Shown here: in pieces, positions 23,160 through 35,628 of the stretch
How the letters are laid out: each line of letters opens with the position of its first letter
Numbering within the stretch: position 1 is the first letter of the stretch
Origin: Embiotoca jacksoni
Lineage: Eukaryota; Chordata; Actinopteri; Embiotocidae
DNA: 64,000 nucleotides
Assembly (NCBI GenBank): GCA_022577435.1
Contig: JAKOON010000051.1
Location: forward strand, 870,001-934,000
Direction of reading: 5' to 3'
Made by a program: the position numbers and the translations under genes
The notes under the pieces: generated by a model
Told to the model about the DNA's origin: nothing
What the model saw: the letters and a program-made list of their open reading frames with translations, nothing else
Database searches by the model: none

Positions 23160-25055
23160 CAGAAGAATCAGTGTGTTTATTGAGCGTGTTGATTTCTGGG
23201 TAAAATGATTAAAGCTGCAGATATGTTGGAGGGTGATGTGTTCACATGATGAGGTAATTTCCTGTCAGTGCAGAACAACAGTGTAGATTTGAAACAACTC
23301 TGTCAACATGCAATACCCAGTAAGAGTCCTGACATGAAAGAGTATCTGTTAGCGTCCTGAGGGACGGATGTCGTGAAGCGACGGCGTCTCCTACAGCTTC
23401 ACAGTTCATTTTCATTGTTTGTGCAAAAGGCTTGAACTCTTTAAAACATTATTATTGTAGTTGTGGTGTCACATCCTGCTGCAGGGACCCCATCAGCTTC
23501 AGACTTCACACCTTCAGGGTAAGAATGTATAAACCGCGAGAAGATGCATGGTTCTGAAGAGTGAAGCTCAAATGATCCAGGAGAAGTTAAAAAGACTGTA
23601 ACTCCTCGGTTCATCTAAAAAAAACAAAAAAAACAACAACACAGCCGTCGTCAACACTTATTCATCCGACATGAACGTCTGTCTCTGCCCAGCAATCCAC
23701 TTTGACTTTTACACGCAAGTCCAGTGAATAAAATAAGTGCTGTTGTACATAAACAGGACCCACGTGAGCGTTTCCTGATGTGATATTAGTGTCATTAGAA
23801 GGACAAGGGTTGTCATGGTTGCAGCAGAAAGAAAGAAAAAGGAAGAAACCGTAGAGAAGAGCCCTTTACCACCATGACAGGAAGGAAATGAATGAAGCAC
23901 ACCTGTGAGCTGGAGGAGAGCTGAGAGTGACCGAAGCAGGTTGAAGTCACTTTCTGGACATATTTACTCTCCATAAAAGAAAAAGTGATATACATTCAGA
24001 TAAACAGAGATTTAGTTTATCCGAAAAGCAGCTGGATTTTGGTGTAGATCCTGCAGCAGGTGGACTGAGCTGAATCTGGGACCTGTTTGGATGCTGCTAA
24101 GATGATTCTCCTTTAAAGACATTAAACCTTCATCCCTTAACCATCATCCTTCTGGACAATAGCGTGCACCCCCCCCCCCCCCCGCCATACCCCCCCCCAC
24201 ACACACACACACTCCTTTAATGGACATTTTGTGTGACATTTTCTTATTTGATTACCAACAATGAACAAGATTTTTGCTTAAGTATAACAAGTATTAATGG
24301 ATGAAAATGAAATGGATGATTTGTGTTATGTTTACTTTGTACCTTTTTGTAGTGAGATTACCAAACTACCTCCCCAGATGATTTGAATTTAAAAATGTTT
24401 TTTAAGGTGACCGGGTAGGATTGTGATTATTCAGTTCTTACTTTGTCTCCAACAGCATCAAAAGAAGCCTTCAAAAAAATGTGGCAACATAATTCAATAT
24501 TTATCAGCTAATTTTGCTGGAATGGTTCACGGTAAATGACCTCAAAAGTCAAAAGAGTTACACCGAGCTGTCTGTTGAGGTTGTCCTCGCAAAAGACAAT
24601 GATCCCCAAATCAACGACCCCCAAATTCCTTCATCATGACCCTTACAAAATCAATTTTAACAATGCCAACCAGGTATCTTAAAAAAGAAAGTCGAAATGC
24701 ACAGTTTCTTCTTCCCAGCAAAGTTACGTATGAAATGTAAAGATGTAAGTGTCCCTGTGGTGTTTGCTGTGCGAGATGACTCCGCCTCCGGCGGCCCTGC
24801 GAGGTGTAGAATATTCTAAAATGTCAATAAAGCTGAATGTTTTTTTTTTTTTTTTATTTTTTTTTTCTTTTCTGTTTGCTACTGTTGAAATTTCCATTCC
24901 ATGTTTATTTTGTAGTTGTTTTTTTTGTTGTTGTTGTTGTCGGGTCGGGTTGGTCCGACTGAAACAGAGGAACAGTGCTTGTGTTTGTTTTCGAACATGG
25001 TCTCTGTCACACACACACTTCACTACTTAAAGTTGCATTGTTATTCGTTGCAGAA
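23160..25055. other. Gene-free DNA with homopolymer runs
   Basis: Includes a poly-C/CA run at 24169-24211 and poly-T runs at 24841-24866 and 24920. No exon was recognised. Confidence 0.5.
24169..24211 (+). repeat. Poly-C runs followed by (CA)n
   Basis: C homopolymers broken by 'gccatac', then about eight CA units. Confidence 0.95.
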
Positions 25056-25224
25056 CTATAAGAGTGTTCTTGTCAGGATGAACCATGAGAACGTTCTCCA
25101 AAGAGAGAGAGACTCAGGAGAACCACAGTTTAACGATGAGTTTCCAGAAGAGCTTCAGTGTCCCGTGAGTTTCCCTCCATCCAGCCTCGGGGAGCCGCGG
25201 CAACACACTCGACACAAACACGAC

Positions 25225-25420
25225 CTCAGAGGTCGGTTAATTGGATGAGGTGTCTTAAATCAGCTCTTAAGAGGGAGACGAATGAGGCCCGCCCGTCATT
25301 GTGGAAGTGAATCTGCCAAATGAGTTCAGACTATCATCCCTTTGGAAAGTGTAGACTGAAACCATTAGAGCACCTCGGACCTGCAAGGCGTCCTCACGGA
25401 GAGGACAGTATTAGCATCTC
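25225..25420. promoter_or_regulatory. Candidate conserved non-coding element
   Basis: Non-repetitive mixed-composition sequence with 'ggttaattggatgag', 'gtcttaaatcagctctta' and 'gaccattagagc'-like motifs. No splice-bounded coding frame. Weak, appearance-based call. Confidence 0.2.
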
Positions 25421-25730
25421 AATACGTTTTAATGATCCCTGTCTGACATCTTCATGCTGTTAAGGGCTGAAGTTTGGTCACCGTGGTGATGATACACTGT
25501 TTACCGTGATTATTAGCTTAGCTTGTTAGCATGATAATATTTACTACACACATTCATTTGTAGGGTTATTTAGTCACGAACCAGAAAAACAGAAAAATTT
25601 GGATTTATGCCGATGGGAACAATTCATATCTAATTTATCTTTTATGTACTGGGAATACAAGATTGAAAAATAAAAGATAATATACACTTCATTTTCAAAA
25701 TGTAAACAAATCAAATTTGCTCAGTGAAAC

Positions 25731-26140
25731 CACAGACTGTATATAAAAGTATTTGTAGTGTCCAGGTCTGAAAAATGGTTCCGATCCAGAAGTGTCTTAA
25801 GCTGCAATACCAGCGAGTGCCACTAGAGGTCGGCTCCAAAAAGCCTCCGGCTCCATAGACTCCCATTCAACTTCTCTCATCAAATCCAAAGTGAATAAAA
25901 TGTGTCCATCAGTTATCTCGGTGTTGTTAGCTAAAGTCACTTCTTCTTATTAGTTTTCTGGAGGTCCATCTGAAAATAATCCCTCATTCATTAGAAAAGA
26001 AGATTCAAAAAGACCTGTTTTTGGGGGCATGTGTGTTTGATTGACAGGCCTGTGGTGCAGTCAGGTTACAGCTATCGGTGGGCGGGACGTAGTATTGTCA
26101 GATTTCCAATCAGATCAGTCAGATCCACTGCTCTCAGCTC
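25731..26140 (+). mobile_element. Interspersed repeat family R1, copy E
   Basis: Starts 'cacagactgtatataaaag', which may be the true 5' end, and runs through all shared blocks to 'cagatcagtcagatccactg', where it stops before the distal block. Confidence 0.88.
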
Positions 26141-26235
26141 AAACCACAAAATATCTTTGATATAATTATTACTGGTTGATCAACATCTGTATTTGAAACT
26201 CGAATGTGGCAGAGAGCCAAACGAACCATCTGGTG

Positions 26236-26268
26236 TACATCATCATCATCATCATCATCATCTTCATC
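26236..26268 (+). repeat. (CAT)n microsatellite
   Basis: About nine ATC/CAT units; gives a histidine run in one frame. Confidence 0.9.
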
Positions 26269-26369
26269 ACCCAACATCTCCATCGTCTGCCTCTTTCCTC
26301 CTTCATGTTCAGTGCTGTAACTGTCAACATCAAAGAGGGTTAACGGATGATTTCAGTCACCCAGCCCCC

Positions 26370-26434
<65 letters not shown>
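26370..26434 (+). repeat. (CA)n microsatellite
   Basis: About 32 uninterrupted units. Confidence 0.97.
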
Positions 26435-26436
<2 letters not shown>

Positions 26437-28640
26437 TCTCCCGTTGTTCCTCTCACCCGACTCGTAGAGAACGATTGATATCTGATTATGTTGGGTCAGT
26501 CATCCAGATGGACCAACATTCAGACCCCCCCATCCCCCCCTCCTACCCTGTGCCACACCTGACCCCTGACCTCCCGCAGCGTTGCCTTGGAAACGTGTTC
26601 TGTGGAAATGAAGAGGGAAGACTAGGTGGGGAGCACCCAGGAGGAGGAGGAAGAGGAGGAGGAGGAAGATGAGGGGATGTGTCTATGTTTGGTATTCCAG
26701 GCTGATCTCACGGGGGTGAAGCTCCATGAATAGAGAGCGACCTGCCCCCCCTCCCCCTCCCTCTCACTGTCTTCTGTGTGTCTTCGTGGGTCCTCCACCT
26801 CTCTTACTCTCCTCTCTCCTCCGTCTCTGTTCTCTCTGAAGCAGACAGATGGTTCAGACAAACATTAGTGTGAAGTTCAGAGCAGCCGGATAAATAAACA
26901 AGAGGAAGAAGGACAGTTTGTAAATCAGACGATGCACTCATCACTGCATGGAGGCAAATGTTTTAATAACCAGTTTTTAACTGTCCAAATTGGTCTTATT
27001 TTTGAAGGTTTAGTCATCATTCCTACTGATTATGATGACATATCACCAAACCAAAGTTGTTTCACCTGCTTCCACCGGGATTTTTTCTGATGAAATGTGG
27101 CTTATTTAAAAATGAAGGAATCTTCTCCATTTCATCCATCAGATGGGAGTGAGATCATTTTGAAATACATACAGTATATCAGCGTGTGATTAACAGCTGA
27201 ATAAACAGCTACTGAAATTTTTTTCTACATGTAGCTTCTGTTTCAAAGTTTTAATTTTAACTTTGTGTCTGATAAATTATATTTCACATCACATTGAGCT
27301 GCAGCATCGTTCCTATTAAAGCAGCTCGGGTCGCTTCAGCTGAGAAATACAAGACACCAGCAGCTCCAGCAGGAGATGGAAATATCACTGTAATATTGGA
27401 CATGAAGCACACCTCTACCATCAATAGAGTTTTTATAAGGATGGAGATGTATGACGTCAAAACACCGTGGGGAGAGAGTACGTCAACAGACAGCAAGCAG
27501 CGCAGAGCTGAAAATGAGTCTCGGACAGAAAAGAAGATTTAACCAGAGAAAAAAAAAATGACCCGCAGAAACTGGAAGCAATAAAATAACCCTTCTGCTA
27601 AACTGTACAGCATGAGATCAGACACGGATCTCTTCATATTCACCCTGTTTTACTAAAAACAGTAAAAGTCTTTTGTTCATCAGACCGCATGCAGCACAGT
27701 GATTCAACAGGTGTGTGCTCCTCAACAAAGTTTCTTCATCGAGAACATTTAAACACAACACAGAGAGAATTTTAACTAATTAGAGCAAATTAAGAAATAA
27801 AAACAAAACAAAAACAGACTTAAAACAAAATAAAATAAAAACAATATTAATCCAAAAAAAAGGCCAAGAACTGAACAGCTGAATTGTGTGTGATGTCATC
27901 TGTGAAGCACGTTTTGTACGAAGGCTTTATTTTGGAAGAATTGATTGTTTGGTCTCCTGTATGAACGGAAAAACACTCCTGTAAATGATAAATCGTATCA
28001 CTATAACGGCCAAATCCCGAATCCATAAATGTAAATAAAAGTAAAAAGTCTGAGCTTTATCGCCTTCAACAAAAAGCAATTAAACCTTAAAAATGGAAAC
28101 TTTTTATCCCCCTAGTGTTACACAATGTCGCGTTCTTCTTATGTTCTCTTATATTTGTTGTTATTCTACTTCTATGTTCATATAATAAAAAAAACAAAAA
28201 AACAAGTTTTGTATGAAGGGTGCTGTTTTAATAAAGTTGAGTTCAAATTGAAAAAATATGGCCTCGTGGAAAAGCCAGCAAGAATAAATATGATAAACAT
28301 GTTGTAACATATAAATATGTTACGATAGAAAAAGTAAGAAACGACTGTTTTGCTGTTTGTTTCTGTGGTGTTTGTTTACATGGTTTGAACATTCAGAGGC
28401 TTCTTGGCTGTGATTGGATAGTGTTGTTGTGTTGCTCGTTAACAAGCCTCTCCACCAGCGAGGCTCCCTCGAAGAGCCTCCGTCTCTCTGCATGAAGTCT
28501 GCAACACAAAGATGACTCTCAGATGTGGAGATCCAAAACTCTCCGAGACCGACGAGGTTCCAGTTTTCTGCTCTGATGGGGTTCAGTCGAGCAGCCAACG
28601 ACTGCTTAACATATACAACCAATTACACCCCCACACCCCA
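26435..28640. other. Gene-free DNA
   Basis: Holds a GGA-rich run at about 26640-26665 and AT-rich sequence after 27 kb. The open frames at 27284-27542 overlap on both strands and lack splice or family support. Confidence 0.5.
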
Positions 28641-28647
28641 ACCCCCA

Positions 28648-28718
<71 letters not shown>
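28648..28718 (+). repeat. (CA)n microsatellite
   Basis: About 35 units; the first of two CA arrays only 100 bp apart. Confidence 0.97.
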
Positions 28719-28719
<1 letters not shown>

Positions 28720-28808
28720 CAACATACACGCTAAACACACCTCCAAATTTAAATACTTAACTTACACATGGTGTATTTCAACACAAATAGATAAATGTAT
28801 CCAAAAAC

Positions 28809-28818
<10 letters not shown>

Positions 28819-28873
<55 letters not shown>
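28819..28873 (+). repeat. (CA)n microsatellite
   Basis: About 27 units, preceded by a short CT run. Confidence 0.97.
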
Positions 28874-28876
<3 letters not shown>

Positions 28877-28904
28877 GGCTAACAGTAACAGAGACGTGTT
28901 GACA

Positions 28905-29135
28905 GCAGCCTCCTCGGTAAATATTGAATTTAGCCAGGCAGGCTCTGTCTAATCTCCCAGCATGCACTGGGCCGCTGCTCAGTCCTCCAGATGGGCTGCT
29001 TTGCTGGGAGTTATTTGGTAAACAGTTCTCATATGTTCTGCTATGTTGCAATCCAGACAAATACGCGAATAACTGGGCCAATAAACGGAGCCAGAAACTT
29101 CCTCCTTCTGAAGTCCTGCAGAAAAAATATCTCAC
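28905..29135. promoter_or_regulatory. Candidate conserved non-coding element
   Basis: Unique sequence with 'ggtaaatattgaatttagcc', 'tcccagcatgcactgggcc' and 'gaataactgggccaataaac'. It is open on both strands without splice sites or family features. Regulatory reading is inference. Confidence 0.25.
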
Positions 29136-30556
29136 TTTTCTTTATGTGTAATAATCATGGATAGTTTAGTGCTTTTATGTCCGGCTAATGCAGAGTAACT
29201 TTTAAAGCATCTTTTATACGTAAAAGGACACAGAAGACGAAGATGATGAGGAGCAGCTGAGTGTTGTTGATTTATTTACATGGATAAGATATTCATGTTA
29301 GTATTGGAGCTATTAGTTATATCTACTAATTAAACCCAAATCTATTTATTTTGTTGCTGTTTTGTTTGAATAATATCGAATAATTTGTTGACTACGTTTT
29401 TAATATTATTACTTTAGTAATACCGCCAATACAGTATGTGTGCTCTCAACACACAAAACGATGGAGGTGAATGGTGTTTTATTTGTGTTGCTCACAACAT
29501 TAAAATGAAGTTTTAAAACATCACCCGTGATAGGTTTCATTTTTTTGTTACTTTGGTAACGTGGTGTATTTGAATATTAATATCATTATTCTTCTCCAGA
29601 AATGTGCAGTGGGAATGTTTTTAATGAAAAGGTTACTCTTTTCTAACTTCAATGTTTACTGGGAGAGCAAAAGAAACATGTATGAAGTAAAACAGCGGTC
29701 GGTGTTTTCCCCGTCATCTTGAACGCCTCTCTGAGATGAGAGAAAAGCCGGTTGGTGCAGCAGCAGCTTTATGTACTGCTTCATGGACATTCCTGCCAAG
29801 GTTGAAATTTCCATTGCTAATATGAACTTTGCATAAGTGCTTATAATGGCAGCGTTGATTCAGCCTGGTTATTGTTTTTCCACTTAAGTAAAGCAAAGCT
29901 GAGAAAAGTCCTGAGTAAATATAAACTTTGCTTAAGTACTTATATGTCTGTTTTCTCTCTCCCATATGGTGGCCAAAGGCGCGGAGCCTCGGGGGGAATA
30001 CCAAGCAGCTCCGCTAAGCCCCCGTCGCCGTCCTCCAGACAAAGAGACATCTCTTCAAAGCAGCGCGGGGCCTTTAAACAGCCAACAGCAGTGAGCGCCG
30101 TGAAACGTGACAGTGTTTGAGAATACTTTGCACCACTAAAGCCCTGAAGATCTCCCACACTCCAGCTCACCGCCCTCCGACCAAGAAACTGACAAGATGA
30201 GCTGGTCGTTATATTCTGAGCTGAGTTTTCATTCTATTTTTTTTATAATTATGCAAATTATTCAGTGACTTTTTTCTTTTTTTTATTCACTATGGAACTG
30301 TCAGCATTTTAATACGTTTTTCAAAATGAGCATATTTAATAAGGCGTTTCTAAATACAGCTTCTTTTTTTTTAAAGAACCCTTTTTTTCTTTCTCCTGCA
30401 GTTTAATGAAGTGTTAAATTACACATGAATCTTTGTCGATAAGAGATTCACTGTTTGAGTTATTGCAGTTTTGGAAACATTAATTAATTACTCATTGTTC
30501 TTTTATATTTATGATATTTAAAATGTTTAATGTGGAACATTGACAAGCTGTATATA

Positions 30557-30716
30557 ACTCAACCCAGTGTCACAGCAAAATGTAAAATAGACACAGTCAG
30601 CCACGAGGAAAACGTGAAACTGTCGCGCCTGGAGACACCACAGTGTGTCTATTTCACATTTTGCTGTAGTGGACCAGTGTGTCTATTTCACGTTTTGCCG
30701 TGATACCGGGTTGCAT
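30557..30716. mobile_element. Short TIR element T1, copy 1
   Basis: About 160 bp with imperfect inverted ends: 'acccagtgtcacagcaaaat' at the left, and at the right a sequence whose reverse complement is 'acccggtatcacggcaaaac'. Inside, 'gtgtctatttcac' is repeated. Related copies lie at 31189-31492 and 50555. Confidence 0.7.
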
Positions 30717-30839
30717 AACTGCATCACTGAGAACATTTGAGTTATTATATGTTACACACTGTTGTCTGTGTTTCTTGGTTGTTTATATATAAAATATGTA
30801 TATATGCTGTACTGTATATACTGTGCATTTTATATTAAA

Positions 30840-31014
30840 TATTTTTTTTTACTGTTATTTTATTGCTTTTTATTATTTTATTGATTTCCTGTATGCTGCT
30901 GTAGCAAAACAAATTTCCCCTTGGGGATTAATAAAGTACCTACCTAACCTAACCTAACCTAACCTAACCTAACCTAACCTAACCTAACCTAACCTAACCT
31001 AACCTTGTAAAGGA
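30840..31014 (+). mobile_element. Non-LTR retrotransposon 3' tail with (CCTAA)n
   Basis: 'aatttccccttggggattaa' followed by 'taaagtacc' and about 15 CCTAA units is the typical 3' end of a CR1/L2-like fish LINE, whose tail is a simple repeat. No reverse-transcriptase frame is next to it, so the copy is 5'-truncated. Confidence 0.7.
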
Positions 31015-31188
31015 GGCCTCATCACTCTCATTGTATTTATACTTCATCCTCTATGTACAGTATGAACTGTATTAAGAATCTACAATTTTCTGTCACATGA
31101 TGATCAACTGTGAATAACCTCATAATGACGGCATTGTTTCATGAGTTACAGTCTATTTGACTGCCATTGTGTTCGTACCTCAGCCTCC

Positions 31189-31492
31189 AACCCAGTATCA
31201 CAGCAGAGCGTGAAATAGACACGCTCGTCCACTACAGCAAAATGTGAGATAGCCACGCTTTAGCCGCTCCAGGTGTGACATTTTTATGTTTTATGTCGTT
31301 TTTGAGTTGTTTTTTGTTTCCTAACCCCAACCGTGTTTTTTTTCCTATAAAGTAATAAAGTAATTTCCTGTAAGTCACATGGCTCTACGCATGCAATAGG
31401 TTTCATTTTCGTCCACTATCGGAAAACGTGTAACTGTCACGCCTACAGAGGCCAAAGTGTAACTATCTCCCATTTTGCTGTGATACCGGATG
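31189..31492. mobile_element. Short TIR element T1, copy 2 (long form)
   Basis: Begins 'acccagtatcacagcagag' and ends 'attttgctgtgataccggat'. Its interior carries one copy of 'ctaaccccaaccgtg' plus T-run (31321-31346), which resembles the unit of the 50.7-kb minisatellite. Confidence 0.7.
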
Positions 31493-33213
31493 TGAGCTCA
31501 GTGATTATAATAACAGTAATAATCAATTGTTACTCCAGTATATGTGCAGTTTTACAATTATGAAGAGCTATATATATTAAGGTCTAGGGAATCCACTGAA
31601 CCCCGCAGCATTTATAAGGTACATCTGTGAATATGACCACTATGATGACATGCATTGTTTATGATTTATAAGTCCATCAGTATCTGAGGCTCACACACAT
31701 GTTCTTTACTGAATCCTCTACGTGCTGTTTAAAAATGCATGGATGTGATTTCACATTAAATGTAGGTTTGTAGGAATGTTGATCGCGCTGAAGATGTGTG
31801 TGTGTGCGCGTGCATGTGTGTGTGTGTGTCACACAGGCTCCTGTTTATGTGTAAGAATAATTGCTGTGAGCTGCAGTGAGATTTCAGAGCGTGGCCCTGC
31901 TGCTGCACATCTTTATGGCGAAAGTGTGAAATGTTATCATTAGTAATGTGATTAACACCTTCTCCACGGGGTAGCAGGGGGCACTGCTTTGTGTGAGTGT
32001 GTGTGTCTGTGTGTCTTGTGTGCAACACAGAAAAGAGACAATTATGTGGCGGGTTTTGAGTGTGTGTGTATAAAATCTTTTGTCCCTCTCCCTCCAGCCT
32101 GTGATATCTGAGATGTCTCGGTGTTTTGCATGTGTCGCCGCCTCTCTCGCAGCGCTATAATTACCTTGTTAATATATTAGCAGCCAGCATTGATTACCTG
32201 ACTAATCCGATCACAGAGACTGCAATTGATCCTTTTGCAAGCAGCAGCCCGACATGAAGCACTTTGAGCACAGAGACGCTCAATAGCAAATCCACAATTG
32301 GCTCTCACAGCTTAATTGGCTAAAATAAGCCAAACATTTTGGTTTCCCTCTCAACGGTCGGATCAATGGAGGGAATGAGGCCTGAATTCAGATGACTTTC
32401 TTAACCAGCTCAGAAGAGCCTCCCCTCCTCCTCCTCCTCCTCCTCTGAGTCTTTTCTTATGTATTTTTCAGAGATTAGATGTTTTCAGGAGACAGAGGGG
32501 ACATGAGAGTATTTCTCTGCTCTCTGGAACACATGTAATGTTTCCTGTTGTCTTCTACATACGTGTTCACCACACGCTTCAACACTAACAGTCAGTTTTA
32601 GTAACACAGCTGCAGCTGACATGAGACTTTGTTCATGATTCTGTTTTTCAGAGATAACCCTTGAGAACAACATATACAGTAAATAAATATACATATCAAC
32701 ATTTTTGTGGTTATGTGTGGTGAGAGTCAGGCGTTTGAACCCTTCCCTCCCCGCTGGACTCTGCTGAGGTCAGGCGGTATCTCCCTTTAAAACACAACCT
32801 CACACCGCTTTCACTTTACTTTAAAGACTTCATTTACACATTTATATTTTGAGACTGAGAGTTAGTTGATGTCTCTGGACCTTAATGATTATGAAGTTCA
32901 CTTTCCTCAGCATGAGAAGCACTAAAACAGCTCTGGATTCGCTGATTGCATGAAGACAGAACATCTGAGTCTGTTTCCAGTTGTTGGGGACAAACTTTAG
33001 CACATCAGGAAAAAGTTGAAATCCTTCGGTGTCTCCAGAGGGAGTCTGATTAATGCTATCACTGAGTCGGCGACAGTTTGAGGTAAAAAAAAAGTGTTAG
33101 AAAAGTGTCAAAGAGTTGGAGAGATGTGAGCTCTGTGTCCTGCGACTCATCGAGGCTGCGTTAACCACCACCAGCATCACGTCTTCCACATCTCATGCCA
33201 TTTCTTTTTACTT
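31493..33213. other. Gene-free DNA with one strong CNE candidate
   Basis: Contains GT-rich runs at 31796-31829 and 31991-32022, a (CCT)n run at 32424-32443 and the element candidate listed separately. No exon was recognised. Confidence 0.5.
32125..32375. promoter_or_regulatory. Candidate conserved non-coding element (strongest in the window)
   Basis: Dense homeodomain and related cores: 'ctataattaccttgttaat', 'cattgattacctgacta', 'gcaattgatcc', 'cacaattggctc', 'cttaattggctaaaat'. The region is unique, has no microsatellite or long frame, and lies far from any coding exon found. This is the composition typical of vertebrate developmental enhancers; conservation itself was not tested. Confidence 0.4.
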
Positions 33214-33500
33214 TTGGGATGTACTGCAGCTACCCTTAAAGTATGTTGCATGATGTATGGATCCAGTTGGGACATACTACTGCGCCATACTGTGATTTGG
33301 AACAAGTACAATTCCTTTTCTCTCCTTCTTCTTCTTCCTTCTTTTGTGGGCGGAGCATCAGCGCCACCAACTGCAGGCTGCAGAATAAGTCCAGATGTTG
33401 GGGAACATCCTGGTACTTTAGGTTTAGTACATTTAACATACTGTGCACTGGGACATATTTAATCTGTTTCTGGCATACTGAATAGTAAATGGTAGTAGTG
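33214..33500 (-). mobile_element. Interspersed repeat, minus-strand relative of the 1760-2226 element
   Basis: Read on the minus strand it opens 'tactattcagtatgccag' and then follows the 1760 copy block for block ('gtatgttaaatgta', 'aaagtaccaggatgttcc'). It ends near 'ggatgtactgcagctaccc'. Confidence 0.6.
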
Positions 33501-33734
33501 ATACTGGAATGCTGGGCAAATCTTAAGCCAAACTGTTGGGGGTTGTGTTGCATGGTGGGTAATGTAGGCGTCAGATTTACGTTACAGAAGTTAGAGAGGC
33601 TGAGTTCTTTTAATTTCAACATATTGTTTTTATTTTGTGATGTTGTTTATGATCAGACTACATTAATACATTTATGGACACGTATATGTCTCCTCTTCAG
33701 GTTTACCAGGACCTCTGTTAGCCAACATATCAAC

Positions 33735-34088
33735 CTCCTTCTCTGTCTGTCTGTCCGTCTGTCTCTCTGCCTGTCTGGCTGTCTTTCTGGCTGTCTCACT
33801 GTCTCACTGTGTCTCTGTCTGTCTCTCTGCCTGTCTGGCCATCTTTCTGTCTGTCTCTCTGATTGTCTGTCTCTCTGTGTCTCTGTCTGTCTGTCCATCT
33901 GTCTCTCTGCCTGTCTGGCCGTCTTTCTCTCTGTCTCTCTGATGGTCTGTCTCTCTGTGTCTCTGTCTGTCCATCTGCCTATCTCTCTCTGTCTCTCTGC
34001 CTGTCTCTTCGTCTGTCTGTCTGCCTGTCGCTCTGTCCGTCTGTCTGTCTGTCTCTGCCTGTCTTTCCGTCTCCGTCCGTCCCTCTGC
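33735..34088 (+). repeat. CTGT/CTCT-rich tandem tract
   Basis: Irregular CTGTCTGTCTCTCTGCCTGTC repeats over 350 bp. Both strands stay open (206 and 163 codons) because the repeat avoids stops; these frames are not genes. Confidence 0.95.
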
Positions 34089-34219
34089 TTCCCTCTGAGG
34101 CCTATCTGAGGACCAGCTGGTGTCCTCCAGCAGCTGAGGAACATAAATCAGAGGTGGAGTCAGAATTCCTTACGCCACGTTGGCATTCACTTTGTCAGCC
34201 ATGAAATAAAGATGTAGCA

Positions 34220-35575
34220 GAGCAGGAGGTTAACCCCCCCCCCCCCACCCATCTCCTCCTCCCTCCACCTCACCTCCACCCGTCCACTGATCCCTCCTCA
34301 GTGACTTTGTCTCTGCAGGTAGCTGCTCTCGTCACCTCTACGTTTGTGTGGTCTGCTCTGTAATTTACGACCGTTCTGGGTTTGTGACGGCGAGCAGCAG
34401 AATCTCTGGAAGCTTCGCTGAGGTCAGTTTCTCTCAGACACGTCATCTCAGGATCACAACGTTCACACACACATTTTATCATCACCAGTGAGACAGATAT
34501 CTATGTAAAGATATATATTTTTAGTTTCAGGATGTAAATCCTTTATCTCATGTTCACAACTTAATCATGGCACTATTTCTTTTTGCAGCAGTTTGATGCT
34601 TTTTTCTTTTCTCTTGTACATGAATGACGCATGAATTATCTGTTATAATCGCTCACGTGATCAGAATGTATTTAGGTTGCAATCACAACAAACAGTCTTT
34701 GATGAATCCAGAAAATGTTATAATTAAATGTTTCGATAAGTGTCATAAAAGCTAAAAATGAACATCTGTTGTGTTACAATAATGATAATTGATATCCTGA
34801 AAAAAATAAATTGCCACAAAAATGTGAATAAAACGATGTAAACTCAATTAAAGCTGCAGTAAGTGATTTTATTACATCTATTGGATCAGATGACTGTGTG
34901 TGATGTGACTGGTGTCTCTCACACTGTAACCATGACTCAGCATGTTTTACCATCTTTCATCTTGTTGGTTTTGGTCGCTCTCGTCAGCCTCCTCTGCAGC
35001 AGACAGCTGTTTTTCGTGACATGAACCGTCCGTCCGTCTGAACACTTCCTGTCCAGCGACACAGAAACACTGAGAGCTGGTGAACATGGTGGAGCATTGA
35101 AACACTGAGGGGAGCCATGTTTTCCTCCTGTGGAGACCCAAAGGAAGACGCTGAACTGAAGCCATATCTGAACTGAACTTCACATTTCAAATCCCAAAGT
35201 AAGTGTTTCTTTGGCTGGATGAAAATGTGCTAAAACAGAATAACAACAGCGTGACAGTAAAGTCATAAAACTGGCTAATAATGCTTACTTATGTAACATG
35301 TAATATTAATCGACTGGCCACACAGATGTTGGGTGTCAGACGCTGGATGGATTCATCCTGGACAGGAAATGACAACAACTTCATAGTAATAAAGCTAATG
35401 TTAAAACAGTTCATTCAGTTCATTAAAATAAAGGCTGCATCATAAATATACTGTTAAAAAAAAAAATCGCAGTGGAATACAAGAGGTTTTAAAAGTTGTA
35501 AATGCGTCGTTAAAAACGTCCTGTTTTATTGTGAAATTAAAAAGGAAGTAGTTTGAGTGTGAGTTTGATACTGGT
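34220..35575. other. Gene-free DNA
   Basis: A poly-C run lies at 34236-34246; the rest is AT-rich unique sequence. No exon or element was recognised. Confidence 0.5.
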
Positions 35576-35579
35576 CGTT

Positions 35580-35628
35580 CATTGGTTGATGTGTGAGAAG
35601 AGTCTCTCTTCTCACACATCAACCAATG
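35580..35628. repeat. Perfect palindrome, 23-bp arms with a 3-nt centre
   Basis: The arm at 35580-35602 (starting CATTGGTTGATGTG) is exactly complementary to 35606-35628, separated only by 'tct'. No mismatch in 23 pairs. Confidence 0.97.

Noticed and set aside
25062..25248. Exon-like frame after 'gttattcgttgcag' (NYKSVLVRMNHENVLQ...)
   Set aside because: A plausible acceptor but no recognisable protein, no clear donor and no neighbouring exon.
30938..31014. Interstitial telomere-like DNA
   Set aside because: The unit is CCTAA, not the vertebrate CCCTAA, and it directly follows a LINE 3' end, so a retrotransposon tail explains it better.
33489..34144. 206- and 163-codon frames on both strands
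   Set aside because: Both are translations of the CTGT/CTCT tract; cysteine/serine/leucine and arginine/glutamine runs only.
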